Shown piece by piece: positions 1 to 7,713 of a DNA stretch of 64,000 nt. Both the position numbers and the translations under genes were made by a program. Origin of the DNA: Lentibacillus lipolyticus (GTDB taxonomy: Bacteria; Bacillota; Bacilli; Bacillales; Amphibacillaceae); the NCBI GenBank assembly GCA_004145795.1, contig SEIO01000006.1, forward strand, positions 40,025 through 104,024. The letters run 5' to 3'. Position 1 is the first letter of the stretch. Each line of letters opens with the position of its first letter. Below the pieces are notes generated by a model. That model was not told the DNA's origin. It worked only from the letters and a program-made list of their open reading frames with translations, and searched no databases.

Positions 1-2
1 AT

Positions 3-74
3 GGCATGCCCGGTGATGTGACAAAGCAGCTGGTAAGGGCCTTTCGTTCGCTCTACGAGAAAAAGAAAGCATAA
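3..74 (+). CDS. 3' end of an unidentified gene (partial)
   Basis: The frame is open from the window edge and ends at TAA 72-74. It gives 23 residues, ending in a basic, helical-looking tail (RSLYEKKKA). It lies immediately upstream of alanine racemase on the same strand and could be co-transcribed with it. There is too little sequence to name a family, so no function is proposed. Confidence 0.5.
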   Translation, partial: GMPGDVTKQLVRAFRSLYEKKKA

Positions 75-147
75 ATTGAAATTTCATCCCGTGGGGAACC
101 CCCATGGATGTTTGTTGAACCAATCGGCAGATAGGGGGAATGTTGCT

Positions 148-1287
148 GTGGCTCAGCCAACCGAATTAACATCCCACGGTCCGACAAAGGCCGAAGTTGA
201 TTTGACCGCTTTCCGGGATAATGTGGACGTCTTTAAAACCATTGCGGAAAATTCAGGGAGCCAACTGATGGCAGTCGTCAAAACAAACGCCTATGGACAC
301 GGAGTCGTGCCCATAGGCCATGCGGCTATCGAAGCAGGTGCTGACCGGCTTGGGGTAACCACTGTGGAAGAGGGGGCACTGCTGCGGAAACATGGAATCA
401 GCGTGCCTATCCATGTTTTAAGTTCTATTACTCCGGCGCAAGTGGCAGATGCCGTTCGTTATGATTTGACGCTTTCCGTTTCTTCCCGTGCATTGGCAGA
501 GGCGATTCATGCAGCAGCTGTCAGCCAGGCAAAGACAGCACCGGTACACTTGAAACTGGACACAGGACTGCACCGGTTTGGTATTGCACCGGAACATGCA
601 CGAGAATTTTGCCGGTCGTGCTACCATTTCACAGGGCTTTACTGGGAAGGAATTTATACACATTTTTCCAGTGCCGATGAAGGGGATTGGGAGACAACAG
701 AAAAACAGTTCACCTTATTTATGAATATTGTAATGGAATTAAATGAATGCGGTTACAACTTCCCGATCAGGCATGCTGGAGCATCCACGATAGCGATGGA
801 AAGGGAAGATATGCATCTCGATATGATCCGGCCAGGGATTGCCTTGTTTGGCTATACACCAGAAGTTCGCCAGCAAGATAGGCTGCCACTGAAGCCTGTC
901 ATGACATTGAAATCCAAAATTCTGCACGTACGGACGATCCCGCCTGCTACACCGGTCGGCTACGGTGGCAATTACGTCACATCAGGATATGAAAAACTGG
1001 CCGTTGTTCCGGTTGGTCATGGAGATGGATATAAACGAGCCCTTTCCAACAAGGGTGAGGTGCTTGTTCATGGTAAACGTGCAGCCATCGCTGGGGAAAT
1101 TTCACTGGATCAAATGATTATTAATGTGACACCGATCGGCGATGTGCGTGAAGGGGATGACGTCATTCTGATGGGCAGTCAAGGAGGTGATACAATCACA
1201 GCACGCGACATAGCAGACAAGGTGGATAGTATAGTTGATGAAGTGCTGGCAAGCCTGATGGAACGGGTGAATCGCGTTTATAAATGA
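148..1287 (+). CDS. alr: Alanine racemase
   Basis: PLP-dependent interconversion of L- and D-alanine, supplying D-Ala for peptidoglycan in the cytoplasm. The PLP lysine lies in VVKTNAYGHG (about residue 45 from this start), and the second catalytic base is the Tyr of PVGYGGNY. The C-terminal beta domain carries GEISLDQ, matching the usual G-x-(C/S)-M-D-Q motif. Start: GTG 148 is preceded by AGGGGG (133-137) at a good distance and gives 379 aa, typical of the family. The frame is open to TTG 76, but that codon has no clear RBS. The upstream neighbour is only a fragment; downstream is an NhaC antiporter after 83 nt. Confidence 0.93.
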   Translation: MAQPTELTSHGPTKAEVDLTAFRDNVDVFKTIAENSGSQLMAVVKTNAYGHGVVPIGHAAIEAGADRLGVTTVEEGALLRKHGISVPIHVLSSITPAQVADAVRYDLTLSVSSRALAEAIHAAAVSQAKTAPVHLKLDTGLHRFGIAPEHAREFCRSCYHFTGLYWEGIYTHFSSADEGDWETTEKQFTLFMNIVMELNECGYNFPIRHAGASTIAMEREDMHLDMIRPGIALFGYTPEVRQQDRLPLKPVMTLKSKILHVRTIPPATPVGYGGNYVTSGYEKLAVVPVGHGDGYKRALSNKGEVLVHGKRAAIAGEISLDQMIINVTPIGDVREGDDVILMGSQGGDTITARDIADKVDSIVDEVLASLMERVNRVYK

Positions 1288-1370
1288 GAGAAACGCCAGC
1301 AAGCGTATAGGAGATATGATGACAACTGGAGACCTCGCAAACAGTAAAATAAAAGTTTGGAGGAGAATGT

Positions 1371-2918
1371 ATGGATTTTCTATCTGTCATCCCGCCGATT
1401 GTTGCGGTGGCTTTGGCAATTATTACAAAGCGAGTGCTGTTGTCGCTGTTCGTCAGCATTTGGGTTGGCGGTCTGATTGCGGCAGGAGGTAATCCGTTTG
1501 AAGCGGTTGGTATCACGTTCACCTGGATGAAAGATGTCATGGTCGATCCGTGGAATGCCCGCTTTCTGGTTATGACAGCACTGCTTGGTTGTGGCGCGGC
1601 ATTTATGTTTAAAACTGGCGGCTCACAAGGATTGATTAATGTATTGGAAAAGAAATTGACCACAAAGAAACGAGTTCAGTTTTTGTCATACTTCCTGGGA
1701 CTTATCATCTTCTTTAACGATTATGTGAACTCGGTAATTGTTGGAAATGCCTCTAAAGACATCTCTGCAAAACATAAAATTTCGAGGGAAAAATTATCCT
1801 ACGTACTCGACTCGACTGCTGCTCCGATTGCTACAATCGGACCTGTTTCAGACTGGATTGGTTTTCAGGTGTCGCTGATTGCCGCGGCCTTTGCAAGCAT
1901 AGGTATTGTCGGGCTAGAACCTTATTTCACCTTCCTGCAGTCGATACCATGGAATTTCTATGCTATTCTATGTTTGCTGGCTGTACCGATGATTATTGCC
2001 GGAAAAGACTTTGGTCCGATGGCAATTGCGGAGGAGCGAGCACAGAAAACAGGCAAATTGATACCAGATGGATCAACTCCGCTATCTTCTGTCGATCAGG
2101 ATTTAGGTGAACCATATAAGAAGAAAGGGAGCGTCTGGAATTTCATCTTGCCACTTGCAGCTCTCATCTCTGTAGGTATATGGGGATTGTGGTACGTTGG
2201 TGGTGGTGCGGAAGGGAAGTCCATCATGGATGCCCTTGCCGATACGGACGTTTCGATCGCTCTGACTTGGGGAGCATTTGCGATGACGGCAGTAGGCTTG
2301 ATTCTTGGTCTTATACAAGGAATGGGCTTTAAAGATGCAGAGGAGACGCTGCTTGGCGGTGTTCGAACAATGCTGCCGGCGTTAATGATTATTATTTTGG
2401 CCTGGTCCATTGGTACAGTTACATCCGAGCTTGGTACTGCCGAGTATGTTGTCGGGGCAACGGAAGGCTGGATGACTGCCGGACTGCTGCCATTTTTAGT
2501 CTTTATTATCGCCATGTTCATCTCGTTTGCAACCGGTACATCTTGGGGAACGATGTCTATCCTGACGCCGATTGCCATTCCGATGGCCTATAATTTTGGT
2601 GGAGAACCGCTCATTCCAATTATCATCGGTGCTATTTTTGCCGGTGCGATTTTTGGGGATCACGTTTCACCGATATCGGACACGACCGTTATGGCGTCGA
2701 TTTTCGCGGAATCCGATCACATCGCCCATGTCAACACACAGGCACCATATGCCCTTGTACCGGCAAGCATCACCGGGGTTCTCTATTTGGTTTATTCCTT
2801 TATCGGCAGCAGTGTTGTGTTGCTGGCAGCCGGTATTGTCATCCAGTTTTTCCTGCTGCGCTATCTAGGAAATCGTCATGCCAAAAAATATATGGAAGCA
2901 GATAGTAACATTGCTTAA
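1371..2918 (+). CDS. NhaC-family Na+/H+ antiporter
   Basis: A 515-aa, very hydrophobic protein with many membrane segments, matching the Na_H_antiporter (NhaC) family. Typical features are the conserved stretch with FNDYVNSVIVG and SREKLSYVLDSTAAP, and the late GDHVSPISDTT motif. It should exchange cytoplasmic Na+ (or an organic anion/Na+) for protons across the membrane; the exact substrate cannot be told. RBS GGAGGAG lies 6-7 nt before the ATG. It follows alr and ends with its own downstream terminator. It is clearly paralogous to the gene at 16865-18415 (same N-terminal architecture and motifs). Confidence 0.88.
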   Translation: MDFLSVIPPIVAVALAIITKRVLLSLFVSIWVGGLIAAGGNPFEAVGITFTWMKDVMVDPWNARFLVMTALLGCGAAFMFKTGGSQGLINVLEKKLTTKKRVQFLSYFLGLIIFFNDYVNSVIVGNASKDISAKHKISREKLSYVLDSTAAPIATIGPVSDWIGFQVSLIAAAFASIGIVGLEPYFTFLQSIPWNFYAILCLLAVPMIIAGKDFGPMAIAEERAQKTGKLIPDGSTPLSSVDQDLGEPYKKKGSVWNFILPLAALISVGIWGLWYVGGGAEGKSIMDALADTDVSIALTWGAFAMTAVGLILGLIQGMGFKDAEETLLGGVRTMLPALMIIILAWSIGTVTSELGTAEYVVGATEGWMTAGLLPFLVFIIAMFISFATGTSWGTMSILTPIAIPMAYNFGGEPLIPIIIGAIFAGAIFGDHVSPISDTTVMASIFAESDHIAHVNTQAPYALVPASITGVLYLVYSFIGSSVVLLAAGIVIQFFLLRYLGNRHAKKYMEADSNIA

Positions 2919-2988
2919 CTGAGCAAACTCAGCAGAAACGAGGGAGCCAGATATGAAGCATTTATCGATTGCATTCATTCCAGCACGT

Positions 2989-3027
2989 AAAACCTGTACC
3001 CTTTATGTAGGGTGCAGGTTTTGTTTT
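2989..3027 (+). terminator. Rho-independent terminator after the NhaC gene
   Basis: A 14-bp stem (2989-3002 with 3009-3022, one G-U pair) has a 6-nt loop, and the 3' arm runs into TTTTGTTTT. It separates the alr/NhaC pair from the aldo/keto reductase gene. Confidence 0.85.
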
Positions 3028-3106
3028 CTATCCATGAAAGCTGGCATTTTGTATGCGGAAGGAGACTTCATGTATAGTGAACATAATGATAAATGGAGGG
3101 ATGAAC

Positions 3107-3940
3107 ATGATACAACATCTGCAAGATACCGTTACATTAAACAATGGCGTCGAAATGCCTGGATTTGGACTTGGCGTTTATAAAGTAGAGGATGGGCAAG
3201 TGGCGGTCAATGCTGTCAGGACCGCATTGGAACACGGTTACCGAAGCATAGACACAGCATCCTATTACCAAAATGAACGTGGTGTCGGCCAAGGCATTCG
3301 GGAATCCAGTGTGCCGAGGGAAGAGATTTTTGTCACATCAAAAGTCTGGAATGATGAACAGGGCTACGAGAGTACATTGCGGGCATTTGAATCAAGTTTA
3401 GAAAAGCTTGGTCTCGACTATTTGGATCTATATCTAATTCATTGGCCAGTCAAAGGCAAGTATAAAGATACGTGGAAGGCATTGGAAAAGTTATATGAAG
3501 AGCGGAAAGTCAGAGCGATTGGTGTCAGTAATTTTCACGTCCATCATTTGCAGAACCTGATGAGTGACGCTAATGTGAAGCCAGTCATAGATCAAGTGGA
3601 GTATCATCCGCATCTGACCCAGGAAAAACTGAAGACATTTTGCGAGCAGGAGGACATTCAGCTGGAAGCATGGTCGCCGTTGAAACGGGGACGCCTCCTT
3701 GATGAACCGGTGATTACGCAGATTGCTAAGAAATATAACAAAACACCTGCACAGGTAATTTTACGCTGGGATATTCAGAATCATGTTGTCACGATTCCGA
3801 AGTCAACGCATGAACACCGGATTAGGGAAAATGCGGCAATTTTTGATTTTGAATTGACTGAAGAGGAAATGAGACAGATCAGTAGCCTGAACAGAAACGA
3901 CCGCGCAGGCTCCAATCCGGATAGTTTTGATAAAGACTGA
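3107..3940 (+). CDS. Aldo/keto reductase
   Basis: NAD(P)H-dependent reductase of the AKR superfamily (AKR5-like, as in B. subtilis YvgN), acting on aldehydes or ketones such as glyoxal-type compounds. All four catalytic residues are visible: Asp in SIDTASYY, Tyr in the same motif, Lys in VTSKVW and His in LIHWPV. The C-terminal cofactor loop includes IPKSTHEHRI. ATG 3107 has GGAGGG 6 nt upstream and gives 277 aa, the family norm; in-frame codons further upstream add an unlikely 18-residue leader. It is flanked by terminators, so it is probably a single-gene unit. Confidence 0.92.
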   Translation: MIQHLQDTVTLNNGVEMPGFGLGVYKVEDGQVAVNAVRTALEHGYRSIDTASYYQNERGVGQGIRESSVPREEIFVTSKVWNDEQGYESTLRAFESSLEKLGLDYLDLYLIHWPVKGKYKDTWKALEKLYEERKVRAIGVSNFHVHHLQNLMSDANVKPVIDQVEYHPHLTQEKLKTFCEQEDIQLEAWSPLKRGRLLDEPVITQIAKKYNKTPAQVILRWDIQNHVVTIPKSTHEHRIRENAAIFDFELTEEEMRQISSLNRNDRAGSNPDSFDKD

Positions 3941-3972
3941 AAGAACAGATGAAAATTTATCTGTTCTTTTTA
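3940..3972 (+). terminator. Rho-independent terminator after the aldo/keto reductase
   Basis: An 11-bp perfect stem (AAAGAACAGAT, 3940-3950, with 3959-3969) closes an 8-nt loop and continues into a T-run. It overlaps the last base of the stop codon. Confidence 0.85.
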
Positions 3973-4152
3973 AACAAGCCCTGAACATCCGCTATACCGC
4001 AAACTCAATATTGAGAAGTATTTTAATTTTCCCACTTACTATCTTTCTATTTTAATCGAGTAATTTCGACTATATAATATATTAATGTATCCGGTATAAA
4101 TAAATATTATATTTCAGAATATTATTTATAAAAATGGGGGAGGACGAATTAG

Positions 4153-5709
4153 ATGGGGAAAGAAAAGAAAGGGATCTTTCAGCGGTTTTTGGATGGGATT
4201 GAATTTATCGGTAATAAACTTCCTCATCCTATTACCTTGTTTGCCATTTTAGCGCTGATTGTTCTTATACTTTCAGCTGCCTTACAGCCTTTAGACATCA
4301 GTGTGGAGCATCCTGGCGAAGATGGCGAAATGGTTGAGATTAAAAACCTATTGAATGCGGAAGGTCTGCAATATATTTTTGGCAGTATGACCGATAACTT
4401 TATAGGGTTTGCACCTCTCGGGGTTGTTCTTGTAACCATGCTTGGTATTGGGGTTGCTGAGCGTACAGGCCTTATTAGTGCATTGCTTAGAGGTTTCGTT
4501 TTATCAGTGCCGAGACGCTTTATTACGGTTGGACTTGTGTTTGCTGGAATTATGTCCAGTGTGGCGTCTGATGCTGGCTATGTGGTGCTGCCGCCGCTCG
4601 GTGCACTGATTTTTGCAGCGATGGGGAGACATCCGCTGGCAGGTTTAGCTGCAGCTTTTGCAGGTGTGTCCGCCGGCTTCAGTGCGAACCTGGTTCTGTC
4701 GGGTACCGATGTAATGCTTGGGGAGTTGACCATTGCTGCAGCGTCGGTAATTGATCCGGCATACGCTGAAAACATGAATATTGCGATGAACTGGTTCTTT
4801 ATTGCTGCGTCTGTATTTGTCCTGACAATAATCGGAACGTGGGTAACAGAAAGAATCGTTGCTCCGCGCCTTGGTGAATATAAAGGGGAAAATACGGATG
4901 AAGACATGGAACAGGATCAGCTTGAAGGATTAAAACCAATCGAGCGAAAAGGGCTAATTTGGTCTGGAGTATCACTTGTAGTTGGCCTTGTCCTGACAGC
5001 ACTGCTTGTTTTGCCGGAAAATGCGCCGTTGCGCGGCACGGAAGGCAATTATATGGATCAGATTATCCAGTCACCATTTATGAGTTCATTGGTGCCGATT
5101 ATTGCGATTCTGTTTTTTGTGCCTGGACTTGTTTACGGTAAAGTCACGAAAGTTATTCGCAATGATAAAGATGTTGCGGCGCAATTGTCTGATACGATGG
5201 CTTCAATGGGTATGTTTATTGTCCTAGCCTTTACAGCTGGTCAATTCGTCGAGTACTTTAATGAAACTAATATGGGTACGGTACTTGGTGTGTATGGAGC
5301 GGAGTTTTTGGACAGTGTCAATTTGACGGGCATTCCGCTGATCCTTATGTTTGTCCTGATTACTGGCTTTATTAATCTGTTTATTGGCAGTGCCTCAGCA
5401 AAGTGGGCAATGATGGCGCCGATTTTCGTGCCGATCATGATGCAGCTGGGGTACTCACCGGAACTGACACAGATGGCATACCGTGTAGCCGATTCATCGA
5501 CCAATATCATTACACCATTGATGACATATTTTGCTGTGATCATCGCATTTGCACAAAAGTATGATAAGAAAATGGGGATTGGCACGATGATATCCGTCAT
5601 GCTGCCATATTCACTGTTCTTCCTGATTGGCTGGACAATCATGCTCGTTGTATGGATGCTATTGGGCATTGATCTTGGCCCAGGTTCTCCAATCATCTAT
5701 AATGGCTAG
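4153..5709 (+). CDS. AbgT-family transporter
   Basis: A 518-aa polytopic membrane protein of the AbgT family (p-aminobenzoyl-glutamate transporters, which include YdaH/MtrF-type antimetabolite exporters). Family hallmarks include the N-terminal IEFIGNKLPHP, the NFIGFAPLG segment, an SDAGYVVLPPLGALIF hairpin-like region, the repeat-related SASAKWAMMAP and YRVADSSTNIITPLM. RBS GGGGGAGG lies about 8 nt before the ATG, after an AT-rich 180-nt promoter region. The substrate is unknown; family members import p-aminobenzoyl-glutamate or expel sulphonamides. A paralogue of about 507 aa lies at 25301-26824. Confidence 0.88.
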   Translation: MGKEKKGIFQRFLDGIEFIGNKLPHPITLFAILALIVLILSAALQPLDISVEHPGEDGEMVEIKNLLNAEGLQYIFGSMTDNFIGFAPLGVVLVTMLGIGVAERTGLISALLRGFVLSVPRRFITVGLVFAGIMSSVASDAGYVVLPPLGALIFAAMGRHPLAGLAAAFAGVSAGFSANLVLSGTDVMLGELTIAAASVIDPAYAENMNIAMNWFFIAASVFVLTIIGTWVTERIVAPRLGEYKGENTDEDMEQDQLEGLKPIERKGLIWSGVSLVVGLVLTALLVLPENAPLRGTEGNYMDQIIQSPFMSSLVPIIAILFFVPGLVYGKVTKVIRNDKDVAAQLSDTMASMGMFIVLAFTAGQFVEYFNETNMGTVLGVYGAEFLDSVNLTGIPLILMFVLITGFINLFIGSASAKWAMMAPIFVPIMMQLGYSPELTQMAYRVADSSTNIITPLMTYFAVIIAFAQKYDKKMGIGTMISVMLPYSLFFLIGWTIMLVVWMLLGIDLGPGSPIIYNG

Positions 5710-5717
5710 ACATACAG

Positions 5718-5750
5718 AAATCCTCTCATTCTAGCAATGAGAGGATTTTT
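5718..5750. terminator. Bidirectional terminator between the AbgT and YitT genes
   Basis: A perfect 13-bp inverted repeat (AAATCCTCTCATT, 5718-5730, with 5736-5748) is flanked by T-runs in both orientations. The two genes converge here, so it can serve both. Confidence 0.85.
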
Positions 5751-5751
5751 G

Positions 5752-6585
5752 CTATCTGCCTTTATACCCTTTCCGGAAAATTTCCTGCACGGGATGGACG
5801 GTGACATAGGCGTTTGGATCGATGTTCAGAACAATTTTTTGAAATGGGACAATTTCGTATCTGCTGATGACCAGGTAGAGTACTTCCCGCTGTGATTGGG
5901 TATAGCCGCCTCTTCCTTCCAGCACTGTAATTCCACGCGCCATTTTGTCTGTGATGGCTTCCATCACTTCATCCGGCGAACTGGATATGATGATGGCTGC
6001 TGTCCTTTCGTTCGCGCCTTCCACGACGATATCTATCACTTTAGCACCTACATAGACGGAAATAAGCGTATACATCGCTCGCTCTTGCCCGATGATGAAA
6101 GCCGATCCCGCAATCACCGCAATGTCGATGACGAGCATGCCTTTGCCAATTGTCCAGCCGAACACCTGGCTGGCAAGCCGGGCCAGAATTGCCGACCCAC
6201 CGGATGTGCCGCCTGCCCGGAAAATGAGTCCGAGTCCAAGCCCGACGGACAATCCTGCGAACAATGCAGAAAGCAGCATATCATCGTTAATGCTCTCGCC
6301 CCAGCTAACCGTAATGTGCAGAAAGAATGAGGAAAAGACGATTGCAATAATCGTATAAATGGTCACACGCTTTTCAAACAATTTATAGCCAACCGCAACA
6401 AGTGCTGTGTTCAGGACAAAGTTGACCGTACCCGGCGACCAGTCGAACAAATAGTGCGCAACAATCGTTACCCCAATGACGCCACCTTCCGACAACCGAT
6501 TAGGAATTGCAAAATAATTAACGCCGATGGCAAAAATAAAACCACCAACGATAATCATGAAAATGTCTTTGGCAGTTTGGTTCAT
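5752..6585 (-). CDS. YitT family membrane protein
   Basis: A 277-aa protein with five or so N-terminal membrane helices (about residues 5-165, including the YitT-typical FRAGGTSGGSAI). A C-terminal soluble DUF2179 domain (about residues 195-275) contains the GITVLEGRGGYTQSQREVLY core. The family is universal in Bacillaceae and its biochemical role is not established; no substrate is claimed. ATG 6585 is preceded by AAGGGAGG. The neighbouring AbgT gene is convergent. Confidence 0.88.
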   Translation of the reverse strand: MNQTAKDIFMIIVGGFIFAIGVNYFAIPNRLSEGGVIGVTIVAHYLFDWSPGTVNFVLNTALVAVGYKLFEKRVTIYTIIAIVFSSFFLHITVSWGESINDDMLLSALFAGLSVGLGLGLIFRAGGTSGGSAILARLASQVFGWTIGKGMLVIDIAVIAGSAFIIGQERAMYTLISVYVGAKVIDIVVEGANERTAAIIISSSPDEVMEAITDKMARGITVLEGRGGYTQSQREVLYLVISRYEIVPFQKIVLNIDPNAYVTVHPVQEIFRKGYKGR

Positions 6586-6702
6586 ATGCAGCCTCCCTTC
6601 GTATGAGCAACGTTCTCACGTACGATTCCAAAATGACAGCCGAGTCTATTATAACGAAAGGATGCTAGTTTGAGAAACGGATGAAGACTGATTGGGCTGG
6701 AG

Positions 6703-6810
6703 ATGAAGATATATAAAGGAAAGTACGGGAATTTCACCCTGGTGCAGAACGTATTTGTAACAGAGGTCGATGGGAAATGGAAAATACTCTGGGATTATAA
6801 AAAACAGTAG
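6703..6810 (+). pseudogene. Possible C-terminal gene remnant (35 codons)
   Basis: A short frame ends in VDGKWKILWDYKKQ, which looks like the last strand of a SnoaL/DUF4440-type cone fold. A stop lies just upstream (6682-6684) and there is no RBS or N-terminal part. It sits in the 360-nt gap between YitT and rpiA. The gap also holds a small inverted repeat around 6853-6872 (GTGTCA/TGACAC) but no other gene. The family guess is weak. Confidence 0.25.
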
Positions 6811-6949
6811 CGTTGCATGGTTTTAATTAGAGGCTGGTACCCAGCTGAATACCTGTGTCAGGTACTTGACACGTGACAATAATGACTGTACATGGTGGAA
6901 TGGAGATGGAAAAGATGCTAAATGACGGAAGCAAGGGAGTTGTTCGAGC

Positions 6950-7624
6950 ATGGATGCAAAAGAGATGGCAAAAAAACAAGCAGGCGAGGCATCAGTCCGT
7001 TTCATTGAAAATGGTATGACGGTCGGTCTTGGTTCGGGTTCAACGGTTTATTGGATGATTCGGAAGCTTGGCAGGTATGTCAGCGAGGGACTGAACGTTG
7101 CAGGTATTCCATCATCACGCCAGACGGAAGCTTGGGCGAGAGAATTTGGTGTTCCATTAACCGATTTCTCGCAGGCGTCAAAGCTGGATTTGGCGATTGA
7201 TGGCGCGGATGAAGTGGATCGGTCATGGAATCTGACGAAGGGCGGGGGCGGTGCACTCGTCCGAGAAAAAGTTATTGCAGCAGCTGCCAGCCAATTTATC
7301 GTTATCGCGGACGAATCAAAACTTGTCAATCAGCTTGGCGCGTTTCCGCTGCCGGTGGAAGTGCTGCCATTCGGTTGGGAAGTGACAGCATCGCGCATTG
7401 CTAAGCTGGGTGCAGAACCGGCTATACGCCGTCATGAAAGCCTATTCGTTTCCGACAATGGAAATTATATTCTGGACTGTAACGTTGGTATCATAGAAAA
7501 TCCGGCAGTACTGCATCACGAGTTGAAGCAGCTTGTTGGTGTAGTGGAAACCGGGATTTTTGCCGGTATGGCAGACGAACTGATCGTCGGTCATCCGGAC
7601 GGTGTGGACTTGCGTGATAGCTGA
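6950..7624 (+). CDS. rpiA: Ribose-5-phosphate isomerase A
   Basis: Interconverts ribose 5-phosphate and ribulose 5-phosphate in the non-oxidative pentose phosphate pathway. Family motifs are in order: GLGSGSTV phosphate loop (about residue 27), DGADEVD (about 85), KGGGGALVREKVIA and ADESKLV, followed by the LPVEVLPFGW segment. The length of 224 aa is normal. An AGGGAG lies upstream of the ATG at a slightly long spacing. It precedes the sugar-PTS regulator by 89 nt on the same strand but is probably a separate unit. Confidence 0.94.
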   Translation: MDAKEMAKKQAGEASVRFIENGMTVGLGSGSTVYWMIRKLGRYVSEGLNVAGIPSSRQTEAWAREFGVPLTDFSQASKLDLAIDGADEVDRSWNLTKGGGGALVREKVIAAAASQFIVIADESKLVNQLGAFPLPVEVLPFGWEVTASRIAKLGAEPAIRRHESLFVSDNGNYILDCNVGIIENPAVLHHELKQLVGVVETGIFAGMADELIVGHPDGVDLRDS

Positions 7625-7713
7625 GAAATTGCAAAAAGCCGCTAATTAGGGAAGACATGACTTTTCAACGGGTTCCTGATAGAATAAGACGATAGAAATA
7701 ATTTTGCGGAAAA